A DNA stretch of 64,000 bases from Alloalcanivorax xenomutans (GCF_900217905.1 NZ_OBMO01000017.1:1-64000), one strand, 5' to 3'. Positions 38,414-47,887 are shown, numbered from the stretch's first letter. Program-made: numbers and translations. The notes: generated by a model not told the origin, from the letters alone.

Positions 38414-38794
38414 TCAAGCGCCTCCCCAAATCGTTACCAGGCCCCAAAGGACGTAGACCAGCAGCAGCAGAGCAATCACCATCTGCACGACGAGGCGCAC
38501 ACCGGTGGCGGATTTGCCAAAGGTCAGGCTGGTGAGATAGTCGGTGGTCACACCCCACAGACCGACCCAGGTGTGGGCGGCCACGGAAAGTACCAGCAAG
38601 GTGGTGGCGATTTGCATTGGCACGGAGCCGATGAAGGCTTTCCAGGTGCCATAGTCGAGATTCGGCTGGGCGATCAGATAAGCCAACATGCCGATGAAGT
38701 ACACGCCGATAACAACGGCGCTGACGCGCTGAATCAGCCAGTCGTACAGGCCATTACGGCCCAGACTGGTGACGCTGGTTACCCGGGTTACCAT
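38414..38794 (-). CDS. sdhD: Succinate dehydrogenase membrane anchor subunit
   Basis: 126 residues, three membrane helices: DWLIQRVSAVVIGVYFIGML, TTLLVLSVAAHTWVGLWGVT with the haem-ligand type His, and the C-terminal VVQMVIALLLLVYVLWGLVT. I chose the ATG at 38794 (MVTRVTSV) with GGAG seven bases upstream; an in-frame TTG lies two codons earlier. It overlaps the sdhC stop by seven bases. Confidence 0.93.
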   Translation of the reverse strand: MVTRVTSVTSLGRNGLYDWLIQRVSAVVIGVYFIGMLAYLIAQPNLDYGTWKAFIGSVPMQIATTLLVLSVAAHTWVGLWGVTTDYLTSLTFGKSATGVRLVVQMVIALLLLVYVLWGLVTIWGGA

Positions 38795-39162
38795 ATCCAA
38801 GCTCCTACCAGTACAACGAGAACGGCGGTGATGATGAACACCGACTTGGCGCCACGCCGCCCGCCTTCCAGGGTCTCACCCATCCCGGCGTCCATGAACA
38901 GATGCCGGATACCGGCCACCAGGTGATACAGAATCGGAGTGAGGATGGCCCACACGACCAGTTTGGCCAGGGGGGAATCAAGGAGTTGTTTCAGGTCCGC
39001 AAAGCTCTCCGGGGACGCCACGGAACGATCCAGCATCCACAGCAATATCGGCAACGCCACGAAAATGGCGACGCCGGTAATCCGGTGAGTGATGGACGCA
39101 ATGGCGGTGACCGGGAACTTGATCGTCGATAGATCGAGATTGACGGGTCTTTTGTCGTTCAC
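38788..39162 (-). CDS. sdhC: Succinate dehydrogenase cytochrome b556 subunit
   Basis: 124 residues with three helices. The signature RPVNLDLSTIKFPVTAIASI and THRITGVAIF opens the protein; HLVAGIRHLFMDAG contains the haem-binding His. It forms the quinone site with SdhD and SdhB. The start is a GTG at 39162 (GTAGG upstream). It is the first gene of the operon; a small stem-loop (GCTCCGG/CCGGAGC, 39184-39202) lies in the leader. Confidence 0.94.
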   Translation of the reverse strand: MNDKRPVNLDLSTIKFPVTAIASITHRITGVAIFVALPILLWMLDRSVASPESFADLKQLLDSPLAKLVVWAILTPILYHLVAGIRHLFMDAGMGETLEGGRRGAKSVFIITAVLVVLVGAWIW

Positions 39163-39845
39163 GGTAGCCTACACTTTTGCCGGGCTCCGGGCAGGCCGGA
39201 GCGGTTGTCGGGAACTTGGCATCACCGATGTCGTCTCAAGGTGAAGACTGGCGGCGAATGCGGTGATACCAGGGCCGGGGTGAAGCCCGTATTCCGGGAA
39301 TCCATGACCAAGTCCGTTGCGGTCGGCGGTCGCCGGAATGCACTAGCGTCACCACCGCTGTCATCCACGAAAGAGGATGGCGGCGTGGCCGGTTGCGTAT
39401 TCCCTGACAACGTCCGAATCAAGGGGCGGCGCCTGTCATTGCGCTTATACTGCTCGGCATCACGCCACCACCTTGCTGTGCCGCAAGGGACTCGGTCAGA
39501 GGTCCCCTTGCGGGCGGCAGTATATCGCCGCACCGACGGCAAAACAAACGCCAACTGGCGGAAAACAGGCTAAGGCTTTGTTTTATATAGGCACTTTTAC
39601 ATCAACCACCTTGCCATTCCGGGGCAAAATGCCAGCATTGCGCGCCGTAACAAGCTGTTTACCCTGCAAAAGGCACCTTTTCCCGTGGTCCCTTCTTCGT
39701 TGACAAAGACAGGCCAAAACTTTAACGTCCCCCGCGCTCTGGAGGACCTTGGGGGACCTCTGAACAGCCGCTGCTCGGCATCGCCGTCCGGACGCTGTCC
39801 ACAGGTTCCGCTGCTGCTCCCTCTATACACCGAGGAGAAATTCCC
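39163..39845. other. Divergent sdhC-gltA regulatory region
   Basis: 683 bases with no believable gene. Visible elements are the sdhC leader stem-loop (39184-39202), a hairpin with a perfect 9-bp stem CCGCAAGGG/CCCTTGCGG (39481-39489 and 39505-39513) and a candidate gltA promoter (39700-39728). The length suggests several promoters on each side. I see no recognisable operator such as ArcA or Fur. Confidence 0.5.
39700..39728 (+). promoter_or_regulatory. Candidate gltA promoter
   Basis: A perfect -35 TTGACA (39700-39705), 17-base spacer and a weak -10 TAACGT (39723-39728), about 118 bases before the gltA ATG. Confidence 0.4.
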
Positions 39846-41132
39846 ATGACCGAGAAGAAAGCCATTCTCAAGGTAGAGGGCCGGGAGGATCTGGAACTGC
39901 CGATCCATACGCCGACCCTGGGCCAGGACGTTATTGATGTGTCCTCCCTCACCGCCAATGGCATCTTTACCTTCGACCCGGGCTTTACGTCCACCGCGTC
40001 CTGCGAATCCAAGATCACTTACATCGACGGCGAGAAAGGCCAGCTGCTGCACCGCGGCTATTCCATCGAGGAACTGGCTTCCAAGTCCGACTACCTTGAA
40101 GTGTGCTACCTGCTGCTCAACGGCGAACTGCCGAGCGCCGAGCAGAAAGTGGAATTCGTCAGCACCGTGAAGAACCACACCATGGTGCACGAGCAGATTC
40201 GCAACTTCTTCAACGGCTTCCGCCGTGACGCCCATCCGATGGCGATCATGTGCGGCGTGGTCGGGGCTCTGTCCGCGTTCTATCACGACTCGCTGGATAT
40301 CAATAACCCCACCCATCGTGACGTCACCGCGTTCCGTCTCATCGCCAAGATGCCGACCATCGCGGCCATGTGCTACAAGTACGGTCTCGGTCAGCCGCTG
40401 ATGTACCCGCGCAACGATCTGGGTTATGCGGAAAACTTCCTGCACATGATGTTCGGCAACCCCTGCGAGGACAGCAAGATCAGCCCGACCCTGGCCCGCG
40501 CCATGGATCGCATCTTCATCCTCCACGCCGATCACGAACAGAACGCGTCCACTTCCACCGTGCGTCTGGCCGGTTCTTCCGGTGCCAACCCGTTCGCCTG
40601 TATCGCCGCCGGCATTTCCGCCCTGTGGGGCCCGGCTCACGGCGGTGCCAACGAAGCGGTACTGAAGATGCTGGAGGAAATCGGCGACGTTTCCCAGATC
40701 GAAACGTTCATCGCCAAGGCGAAGGACAAGAACGATCCGTTCAAGCTGATGGGCTTTGGCCACCGGGTGTACAAGAACTACGACCCGCGTGCCACGGTGA
40801 TGCGCGAATCCTGCCACGAAGTACTGGCCGAACTGGGCATCAACGATCCGCAACTCGAACTTGCCATGAAGCTTGAGGAGATCGCCCTCAACGACCCGTA
40901 CTTCAAAGAGAAGAAGCTGTTCCCGAACGTGGACTTCTACTCCGGGATCATCCTCAAGGCGATTGGCATTCCGACCAGCATGTTCACCGTGATCTTCGCC
41001 CTGTCCCGTACCGTGGGCTGGATCGCGCACTGGAACGAAATGATCTCCAATCCCTACAAGATCGGTCGTCCCCGCCAGCTCTACACCGGCGAGACCGAGC
41101 GCTCCTTCGTGCCGCTCAACGAGCGCAAGTAG
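39846..41132 (+). CDS. gltA: Citrate synthase (type II, hexameric)
   Basis: 428 residues, as in gammaproteobacterial type II enzymes. Catalytic residues line up with family positions: His265 in [11 protein letters not shown], His306 in [12 protein letters not shown] and Asp363 in NVDFYSG. It condenses acetyl-CoA with oxaloacetate. GAGGAGAAATTCCC lies upstream of the ATG. It is divergent from sdhCDAB and ends in its own terminator. Confidence 0.97.
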   Translation: MTEKKAILKVEGREDLELPIHTPTLGQDVIDVSSLTANGIFTFDPGFTSTASCESKITYIDGEKGQLLHRGYSIEELASKSDYLEVCYLLLNGELPSAEQKVEFVSTVKNHTMVHEQIRNFFNGFRRDAHPMAIMCGVVGALSAFYHDSLDINNPTHRDVTAFRLIAKMPTIAAMCYKYGLGQPLMYPRNDLGYAENFLHMMFGNPCEDSKISPTLARAMDRIFILHADHEQNASTSTVRLAGSSGANPFACIAAGISALWGPAHGGANEAVLKMLEEIGDVSQIETFIAKAKDKNDPFKLMGFGHRVYKNYDPRATVMRESCHEVLAELGINDPQLELAMKLEEIALNDPYFKEKKLFPNVDFYSGIILKAIGIPTSMFTVIFALSRTVGWIAHWNEMISNPYKIGRPRQLYTGETERSFVPLNERK

Positions 41133-41162
41133 GCATCTCGAGACACCTCGGTGTCAGACAAG

Positions 41163-41190
41163 AACGCCGGCCTTCGGGCCGGCGTTTTTG
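41163..41190 (+). terminator. gltA terminator
   Basis: AACGCCGGCC-TTCG-GGCCGGCGTT stem with a stable tetraloop, followed by TTTTG. It starts 31 bases after the gltA stop. Confidence 0.92.
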
Positions 41191-41255
41191 TATTGGGCGA
41201 AACGAGAATCGGGACTCGTGAGCCTCTGATGTCCCACCAGTTCACTGACACGTTC

Positions 41256-41322
41256 ATTCGCTGCCAAGGCAGTTTCCCACAGTGACTCTGTAGCCCTGTG
41301 GGAAGCGGCCTTGGCAGCGAAT
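41256..41322. repeat. REP-like palindrome
   Basis: Inverted repeat with 27-base arms (41256-41282 and 41296-41322) that differ at only two positions. The arms run ATTCGCTGCCAAGG...CCCACAG and its complement. It lies between the gltA terminator and the tail of the helicase gene, a convergent gap. It is the best copy of the type also seen at 16479-16550. Confidence 0.88.
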
Positions 41323-41364
41323 GCGCGAAATAAGCGTGCTCACAAGCCGCGATATGTCAGCGCC

Positions 41365-44300
41365 TCAACGCTGATACAACGACACCCGGTCCGCCAGTTT
41401 CAGCACGTCATCCAGCGCCCCCTGCAAACCGGAATCCTCCTGTCGCAGCAGCGCCAGCTCTTTCCCCAACCGGCTCAATGCCTCCACCGCCGCGCGGCAG
41501 GCCGTCAGGCGCGCATCAATATCGGCGTCAATGTCCTCGTCCAACTCACGAATCCCTTCCAGCAGCACACAGGCGCCTTCCAGCTCGGCCAGCGCCGCGC
41601 GCTGCAGTCTCTCGACCCCCTCCTGGTAACGCTGATAGGTCAGTTCGGTGGGCAGAAAGCGCTGATCCAGCCAGTGCAGCACCTGGCCGTGCACCTGCTC
41701 CAATTCTCCCAGCAGCTGCCGCAAGCGCGGTGCGTCCAACACTTGCAGCCGCCAGCGAAGGGAATGATAAGGACGGGCACTCACCGGCTCGGCATCGGAG
41801 AGCGCCAAACGCGCCTGCAACTGTTCCAACACCCCTTCCCGGCGATGACTCCAGTCCAGGGCACTGACCGGAAACAATGCCAACCCGGCCCGTTCCAACA
41901 GTCGATAGCGCTGCCACTGCCACGCCTCGCCCGCCTCCCCCACACCGATCACATCGATAGCCAGAGCGCCGCCGGCATGGCGCACCAGCAGATCCAGGGA
42001 TTGGCCGGCGAACACGTAATCCAGCTCGCAACGCGCCCCCCACCCTTCCAGAACACCGACCAATTCCCGCCGCAAGGCTTCCACCGCTGGCGAGGCGCTG
42101 ACGGCAATGTCATTTTGCCGCGCCACCGTGGTCACATAGCGGGCCAGCAATCCCTGTGGCCGCTCATCCAGAGCCCCCTCGCCGACAAACAGCCATTGCC
42201 GGTGTCGCACCCGGGTCACCGCCACATTGAACACGTCGGGCCGCTCCAGGTAGCGCCAGGCCGCTGCCGAACGGCCCGGATAAACGCCGGTGGCGACCAG
42301 CATGAAATCCCGCTCTTCCCCCTGGAAGGCGTAAGGCGTGCCAACGCGAAGATTGTGACGCCCCAGCGTGGTCAGCTCGAAGCTGTCCAGCAGCCGGTTT
42401 TCCAGCACCGTGGCCAGCGCCCGTGACATCGCCACCACACCGATTTGCGGGCAACGGTCATCCGGCAAGTCCCGGCACGCCTCGACCAACCCCCGCAACC
42501 GCGCCATCACCAAATCCACTTCCGCCAGATTCACGGTGTCCTTCAGCGTCACCGGACAGCTCTCCAGCCGCAATGGCTGATCCGACTCACGATTGTCCAG
42601 GCGGGTCAGCACCTTGAGCCGATCCGAATAGAATTCCGCGTTGCTGAAGCGGATCAGCGCCGGGTGGCTGCGGAAGTGTTCATCAAGGAACGCCACCGCC
42701 TCCTGGCTGGTCACCGCGTCCAGGGCATAATCCAGCAGCGAGCGCTCCCGGTAATCCAGATCCAGCGGTGCCCCGCTGACACCGTGCTGGATCGCCAGCG
42801 CCTGCTGGCGGTCACGGGCGAGAAAGGAGAAATGACGTAACTGCTTGGGGTCCCCCACCACCACCGCCCGGCGGGCCCGTTGCAGCGCCGGCAGCGCCAA
42901 TGGCAGGTTGCATTGGGTGGCCTCGTCCATCACCACCAGATCGAACAGCGGTTCATTGACCGGCAGGCTTCGGCTCAGAGCATGAGCGGACACCACCCAC
43001 ACCGGAAAAGTGCTGGTCAGCAGCGACCAGTCCAGTTTGTCGAAGCGGTCCTGGCGTAACGCTCCACTACGGGAACGCAACGCCCGCGACAAGGTGCTCA
43101 GTTGATTGCGGCGCTGACGCAACAGCGTCGCCAGATTGTCGTTGCCCCCCGCTTCCAGAGTATGCCGGGCCAGTTCCTGGTGCGCCTCCACCGACGCCTG
43201 TAACTGCTGCCATTGTTGCGCCAGCATCGGTTGCGCCAGTAAGCGCCGGCTCGCCCACCAGCGCCGCAGTTGAGCCCAAAACCCACCAGCGCGCGCGCCG
43301 GCCCGTTCCGCCCGGCGCAAATCCCGGCGGAATCGCCGCTCCAGCCCCCGGTAGGCCACGGTCGCCTGGTCCATCCGCTTTAGCAAGGCCGGCCGTTGCG
43401 GCTCCGGCGCCAGCGCCATTTCCCCGGACAGCCAGTAATCCAGCCGCTCCAGCAAGAGCTTGCGATGGTCACCGCGGCCGGCACGCAGGATCAGATCCCC
43501 GGCATCGCCGAACAGATCATCCAGTTTGCCGCGCACCACATCCGCGGCATGCTCGTTACTGCATACGATAAGCACCGATTCCCCGCGCATTACCCGGTCC
43601 ACGGTGAGGCAGGAGAGCGTATAGGTCTTACCTGTACCGGGCGGGCCGTTGATCACGCTGAGCGTTTGCGAGGCGGCGTTTTGCAGGGTCTGTTGCTGGG
43701 CGTGAGTAAGACTGGCCGGCAGGGTGTCCGGCTCGGCCGGCCGCACCTGTTCCGGCGCCGGCACCGGCTCTCCCAGCACCTGCCGCAAAGGCGGCGACAA
43801 AGGAACTTCTCCCTCCGCCAGTCGCTCCAGCTCGAACAGCACACTGCGTTGCAAGGGCGAGCGGGCCGACAACCAGGCCACGCCCGCCGGGGTGCAGCGT
43901 GGACGGCCACCATTGCGCGGCCGCGGAAAACCCCGGGCGTTATCGGCGTATTCCCGGCTGTCCATCGACGCCAGAATACGCGTCAGGGTGTCCTCGTCCA
44001 CCTGTTCCGGGTCCAACTCGGCAACCCATGGCGTCGATTCCGCCAAGGCATCCAGCACCGCGCTGTTATAACGAAAGCCATCCACTGCGATGGCGGCGGT
44101 GTCACTTTGCTCGTCGCTCACCATCGCTTCGGCGATCAATAAGGGCGCGCGCACGTATCCGCGCCGCGAGCCCTCTCCGTCCACCGCCACGCTCACCACG
44201 AACAGCCCCGCCATGAGACGCCGCTCCTGGCGCTGAGCACTCTGCTCATGACGCAGCCGTTGCACCTCCTGCTCGGGTATCGGCCACCGGTAGGTCCCTG

Positions 44301-44430
44301 GAGCCTGTTCCCCATCGGCACGAAAAAAAACATGGCCGCGCTCGGATTGGGCGAACAGGTCGGTAATCAGGCGGTCGCCGCCATCCTCGGCGAGACAATC
44401 CCGGAAATAAGCGATCAACCCACGCGTCAT
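41365..44430 (-). CDS. SF1 helicase (DNA2/NAM7 type) with C-terminal nuclease-like domain
   Basis: 1021 residues. An unfamiliar N-terminal region (1-240) precedes Walker A NGPPGTGKT (261-269). A helical insertion spans about 340-460, Walker B is VVMDEATQ (about 499-506) and motif III GDPKQL (526-531). C-terminal helicase motifs are GTPYAFQGEERD (697-708) and NVAVTR (735-740). Residues about 781-870 look like a degenerate restriction-endonuclease fold (SLDLLVRH...LAIDVIG), followed by a helical tail. It is probably an ATP-driven nucleic-acid translocase. The start is ATG 44430 or TTG 44439, the latter better spaced from GGGAGG. It lies 28 bases after the TelA gene. Confidence 0.85.
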   Translation of the reverse strand: MTRGLIAYFRDCLAEDGGDRLITDLFAQSERGHVFFRADGEQAPGTYRWPIPEQEVQRLRHEQSAQRQERRLMAGLFVVSVAVDGEGSRRGYVRAPLLIAEAMVSDEQSDTAAIAVDGFRYNSAVLDALAESTPWVAELDPEQVDEDTLTRILASMDSREYADNARGFPRPRNGGRPRCTPAGVAWLSARSPLQRSVLFELERLAEGEVPLSPPLRQVLGEPVPAPEQVRPAEPDTLPASLTHAQQQTLQNAASQTLSVINGPPGTGKTYTLSCLTVDRVMRGESVLIVCSNEHAADVVRGKLDDLFGDAGDLILRAGRGDHRKLLLERLDYWLSGEMALAPEPQRPALLKRMDQATVAYRGLERRFRRDLRRAERAGARAGGFWAQLRRWWASRRLLAQPMLAQQWQQLQASVEAHQELARHTLEAGGNDNLATLLRQRRNQLSTLSRALRSRSGALRQDRFDKLDWSLLTSTFPVWVVSAHALSRSLPVNEPLFDLVVMDEATQCNLPLALPALQRARRAVVVGDPKQLRHFSFLARDRQQALAIQHGVSGAPLDLDYRERSLLDYALDAVTSQEAVAFLDEHFRSHPALIRFSNAEFYSDRLKVLTRLDNRESDQPLRLESCPVTLKDTVNLAEVDLVMARLRGLVEACRDLPDDRCPQIGVVAMSRALATVLENRLLDSFELTTLGRHNLRVGTPYAFQGEERDFMLVATGVYPGRSAAAWRYLERPDVFNVAVTRVRHRQWLFVGEGALDERPQGLLARYVTTVARQNDIAVSASPAVEALRRELVGVLEGWGARCELDYVFAGQSLDLLVRHAGGALAIDVIGVGEAGEAWQWQRYRLLERAGLALFPVSALDWSHRREGVLEQLQARLALSDAEPVSARPYHSLRWRLQVLDAPRLRQLLGELEQVHGQVLHWLDQRFLPTELTYQRYQEGVERLQRAALAELEGACVLLEGIRELDEDIDADIDARLTACRAAVEALSRLGKELALLRQEDSGLQGALDDVLKLADRVSLYQR

Positions 44431-44458
44431 GGCACGCAATATCACTGCCTCCCGCGAA

Positions 44459-45646
44459 TCACGGATTGAGATCGATGGCGAGCGCCGAACGGGACGCCTC
44501 GGCTTGCTCCAACTGTGACAGCGCGTCATCCCCTTTGCGGGTCAACACCGCCATTTTCTGAATCGAATCGGCCATGCCCGGCAGGGCTTCACGGCGGAAC
44601 CGGGCGATGTCTTCCAGGGAAGCATTGATATCAACGAACGCCTGTCGCAGGACCTCCATATCCAGCTGCGTGGACGCCGCGCGGGTATGGATCTCCGCGC
44701 CCTGCTGACGCAGCCGCTGGGCGGTACCGGCGATCAGTGTATCGGTGGTTTTGTTCACCGCGTCGATCTTGTCCAGCACGATGCGCTGATTGGCCAGGGC
44801 CATGGCCAGGGTCACCGCGATGCGCAGCGCATTGACGGTAACCTGGGTGGCGCGGTCCACGCCGCGGATCAGCTCGCGGTTATTGCGGACGATCACTTCG
44901 GTGGTGAGTACGCCCTGCTGATTCACCGCCAACTGCTGCTGCATATCCTGAATCCGCTGACGCAAGGGAAACAGCAACTCCTCCTGGACGAACCGGTGCC
45001 GCGGATCCTGGGGGTCGATGTCACGCTCCAGGGCACGGGACAAACGCGCATCGATCTGCTCGCCGAGGGCAACAGCCCGGCTCAACTGCCGACCGTTCTC
45101 GCGCATGTCCTGCTGATCCGCCTGCAGGGTGATGTTGTCCCGGCGTAACTGCTCACGCCCTTGCTCCAGTGATTCGACAATGGCGGCGATCACCGTGGAC
45201 GCGGATTCATAGCGGGAAAAATAGCGTTTCAGCGGCGTGCCGACGAAGGGCAGATAGCCAGCCAGCCGGGAAAACCAGCCCGGGGACAGATCCACCCGCG
45301 CCGGGTCCAGTGACTCTACCTGGACTTTCAGATCGACCAGGGCGTTGGCCACGGGTCCGCCGTCCTCGGCGCGGCTGGCGAGCCGGTGCACCGGCTCCTC
45401 CAACAACCGGCTTTGACGGGCCGCGCGCGCCTGAACATCCCGCCCCATGTTTTCCACGGCGCCGCGCGCCGGGGCCGGGTCACCGCTGGCAGACGCGCTC
45501 AGTAACTGTTCCACCAGTTGATCAGCCCGTTGTGCCAGCGCCTGACTTTCATCCTCCGCCACTGGCACGGCCGAATTCAATTCCGCCGCCAGCGCGTCGG
45601 GCGCCGCCACCTGCAAACCGCCCTGTTCCGGATTTACGTTGCTCAT
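44459..45646 (-). CDS. TelA/KlaA family toxic anion resistance protein
   Basis: 395 residues, mostly helical. Conserved TelA stretches are YLPFVGTPLKRYFSRYESA (about 142-160), VALGEQIDARLSRALERDID and TTEVIVRNNRELIRGVDRAT. The family is linked to tellurite and other stress resistance and often sits with stress or phage-related genes; its biochemical role is unknown. The ATG at 45646 has AAGGACAG upstream, and a 41-codon upstream extension looks non-coding. It is upstream of, and probably co-transcribed with, the helicase gene. Confidence 0.9.
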   Translation of the reverse strand: MSNVNPEQGGLQVAAPDALAAELNSAVPVAEDESQALAQRADQLVEQLLSASASGDPAPARGAVENMGRDVQARAARQSRLLEEPVHRLASRAEDGGPVANALVDLKVQVESLDPARVDLSPGWFSRLAGYLPFVGTPLKRYFSRYESASTVIAAIVESLEQGREQLRRDNITLQADQQDMRENGRQLSRAVALGEQIDARLSRALERDIDPQDPRHRFVQEELLFPLRQRIQDMQQQLAVNQQGVLTTEVIVRNNRELIRGVDRATQVTVNALRIAVTLAMALANQRIVLDKIDAVNKTTDTLIAGTAQRLRQQGAEIHTRAASTQLDMEVLRQAFVDINASLEDIARFRREALPGMADSIQKMAVLTRKGDDALSQLEQAEASRSALAIDLNP

Positions 45647-45764
45647 ATTGCTGTCCTTATCCACTATTATCCCGGCGCCGGCGTCCCGCTCCATGATCCC
45701 GTTCCGCTGCCCCTTTCCGCGATTTTCCGCGATCCCCGCGGGAAGGTCATCGCCATCTTCCACT

Positions 45765-45785
45765 GGCATGATAGCCTATCATGCC
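45765..45785. promoter_or_regulatory. 21-bp perfect dyad operator, telA/beta-propeller promoter region
   Basis: GGCATGATAG (45765-45774) and CTATCATGCC (45776-45785) are exact complements around a single C. It lies 55 bases before the plus-strand gene at 45840 and 119 bases before the TelA gene at 45646. Such a tight, long dyad strongly suggests a dimeric repressor. No regulator gene is nearby. Confidence 0.7.
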
Positions 45786-45839
45786 CCGGCGGGACGGATT
45801 GCGCTCCGCATTCGAGGCTTCAAGAGTAAGGAAGACAAA

Positions 45840-46913
45840 ATGAAAAAAGCCCTGTTGATCCTGATCCTCCTGGTTCTGGCCGGTTACCTGTTGTTCTGGC
45901 CTGTGCCGGTGGAACCGGTGGCCTGGGACGCTCCCGAAGCACCGGCTCTGGAAGGCCCATACGCAGTAAACGACCAGCTCGGCCGGGTACACCGTTTGGC
46001 CGCGGGCGAAGGCCGGGGCCCGGAAGATGTGGCGGTGGATAAAGAGGGACGTCTCTATGTCGGTTATGAAGACGGGCGCATCGTCCGCTTCCGCGGCGAC
46101 GGCAGCGACGCCGACCTGATCGCCAACACCGGCGGCCGGCCGCTGGGGCTGGATTTCGCCCCGGACGGCACTCTGGTGGTGGCCGATGGCTATCAGGGCC
46201 TGTTGCGCATCAATGCGCAATCCGGCGCGGTCACGGCGCTCACCAAGGAGGCGAACGGCGTACCCTTCAAATTCACCGATGACGTGGACGTGGCCAGCGA
46301 CGGCGTCATTTACTTTACCGATGCCTCAAGCAAATTCGGCCCGGCGATGAAAGCCCGGGACGATATCATCGAACATGGCGGCCACGGCCGGCTGCTGAAG
46401 TACGATCCGCGAAACGACACCACCACGGTCCTGCTGGACGGCCTGCAATTCGCCAACGGCGTGGCCCTGGCCCCGGACGAGTCCTACCTGCTGGTGGTGG
46501 AAACCGGCAGCTACCGGGTGCTGCGTTATTGGCTCAGTGGCGAACGGGCCGGTGAAAACGACGTGTTCATCGATAATTTGCCGGGTATTCCCGACGGCAT
46601 CTCCGGTAATGGCACCGATACTTTCTGGGTGGCCCTGTTCGCACCACGCAACGCCGCTCTGGATGCCATGGCCGACAAGCCCCTGTTGCGCAAGGTGGTC
46701 TTTCGTCTGCCCGAGTTCATGCAGCCGCAACCGGCCCATCACGCCTTTGTGCTAGGCCTGGATACCGACGGCAACGTCACCCATAACCTGCAGTATCTCG
46801 GTGACGATGCGTTTTCCCCCATCACCAGTGTGGAGCAGGTCGGCCAGCGCTTGCTGCTGGGCAGCCTCACCGCCGACAGCTTCGCCATCTACAACCTTGA
46901 GGAGCCCCAATGA
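45840..46913 (+). CDS. SMP-30/strictosidine-synthase-like beta-propeller protein
   Basis: 357 residues. An N-terminal membrane anchor or signal (ALLILILLVLAGYLLFWPVP) is followed by a six-bladed propeller: GPEDVAVDKEGRLYVGYEDG, RPLGLDFAPDGTLVVADGYQ, FTDDVDVASDGVIYFTDAS and PGIPDGISGNGTDTFWVALF. This matches the strictosidine-synthase/APMAP group, whose bacterial members are probably lactonases or esterases acting outside the cytoplasm. GTAAGGAAGACAAA lies before the ATG. It is coupled to the next gene (ATGA). Confidence 0.85.
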   Translation: MKKALLILILLVLAGYLLFWPVPVEPVAWDAPEAPALEGPYAVNDQLGRVHRLAAGEGRGPEDVAVDKEGRLYVGYEDGRIVRFRGDGSDADLIANTGGRPLGLDFAPDGTLVVADGYQGLLRINAQSGAVTALTKEANGVPFKFTDDVDVASDGVIYFTDASSKFGPAMKARDDIIEHGGHGRLLKYDPRNDTTTVLLDGLQFANGVALAPDESYLLVVETGSYRVLRYWLSGERAGENDVFIDNLPGIPDGISGNGTDTFWVALFAPRNAALDAMADKPLLRKVVFRLPEFMQPQPAHHAFVLGLDTDGNVTHNLQYLGDDAFSPITSVEQVGQRLLLGSLTADSFAIYNLEEPQ

Positions 46914-47785
46914 TTTCCCGAGTCGCATTTATCGGCCTTGGTGTTATGGGCTATCCCATGGCCGGTCACCTGGCCCGTGCCGGCCTGGAAGTAACGGTCT
47001 ACAACCGCACCGGCGCCAAGGCCGAAGCCTGGGTGAAGGAATACGGCGGCCGCCATGCCGCCACTCCGGCACTGGCCGCCGAAGGCGCCGATGCGGTGTT
47101 CCTGTGCGTGGGCAATGACCAGGACCTGCATCAGGTTACCCTTGGCGAAGACGGCGCGGTGAGCACTCTGGCCACCGGCGCGGTGCTGGTGGACCACACC
47201 ACCGCCAGCGCCACCATGGCCCGCACCCTCGACGACGCCTGCCGCGAACAGGGCGCCCATTTCATCGACGCACCGGTTTCCGGTGGCCAGCAAGGCGCCG
47301 AGAACGGCCAGCTTTCGGTGATGTGCGGCGGCGAGGAAGCGGTGTTCGAGCGTGTCGCCCCGGTGCTGGATCACTATGGCAAGAGCGTGGTGCTGATGGG
47401 ACCGGCGGGCAGCGGCCAGCTCACCAAAATGGCCAACCAGATTTGCGTCGGCGCGGCGATCCAGGGCGTGGCCGAGGCCATTGCCTTTGCCCAGGATGCC
47501 GGGTTGGACGCGGAAAAAGCCATGCAGGTGATCGGCGCCGGCGCCGGCAGTTCCTGGCAATTGCTGAACCGCCACCAGACCATGATCGCCGATGAGTACG
47601 ACCATGGCTTCGCCGTGGACTGGATGCGCAAGGATCTGATGATCTGTCTGGCCGAGGCCAATCGCACCGGCACGCCCCTGCCGGTGACCGCGCAGATCAA
47701 CGAATTCTATAAGGACATTCAGGCCATGGGCGGCGGCCGTTGGGATACGTCCAGTCTGCTGCGCCGGTTACGGCGGCGGGATTGA
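46910..47785 (+). CDS. NAD(P)-dependent beta-hydroxyacid dehydrogenase, 3-hydroxyisobutyrate type
   Basis: 291 residues. VAFIGLGVMGYPMAGHLARA binds NAD(P). DHTTASATMART and FIDAPVSGGQQGAENGQLSV are the substrate-binding motifs, and GQLTKMANQI holds the catalytic Lys. The family also includes tartronate semialdehyde reductases, so the exact substrate is open. Its start overlaps the propeller gene stop. Together they may hydrolyse a lactone and reduce the product, but that is speculation. Confidence 0.9.
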   Translation: MISRVAFIGLGVMGYPMAGHLARAGLEVTVYNRTGAKAEAWVKEYGGRHAATPALAAEGADAVFLCVGNDQDLHQVTLGEDGAVSTLATGAVLVDHTTASATMARTLDDACREQGAHFIDAPVSGGQQGAENGQLSVMCGGEEAVFERVAPVLDHYGKSVVLMGPAGSGQLTKMANQICVGAAIQGVAEAIAFAQDAGLDAEKAMQVIGAGAGSSWQLLNRHQTMIADEYDHGFAVDWMRKDLMICLAEANRTGTPLPVTAQINEFYKDIQAMGGGRWDTSSLLRRLRRRD

Positions 47786-47803
47786 TCAGGGAATCGTGAC
47801 CCA

Positions 47804-47829
47804 CTGTGGGAGCCAGCCTGCAGACGAAT
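47804..47829. repeat. Half REP-like element
   Basis: A single arm, CTGTGGGAGCCAGCC...GACGAAT (26 bases), matches the REP end signatures. No good partner arm is visible in the rest of the 102-base convergent gap. Confidence 0.55.
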
Positions 47830-47887
47830 GGCGCGCCGCACCAGTGAGCTTGCAAGGCAACATGGAATCTCCCACGGCGGCGTAGAG

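Noticed and set aside
35837-38926. 1029-codon plus-strand open frame
   Set aside because: Antisense of sdhB, sdhA and sdhD, all with clear cofactor motifs.
39217-39233. TTGGCATCACCGATGTC resembling a -24/-12 promoter
   Set aside because: The -12 GC is replaced by GT, so the invariant pair is missing.
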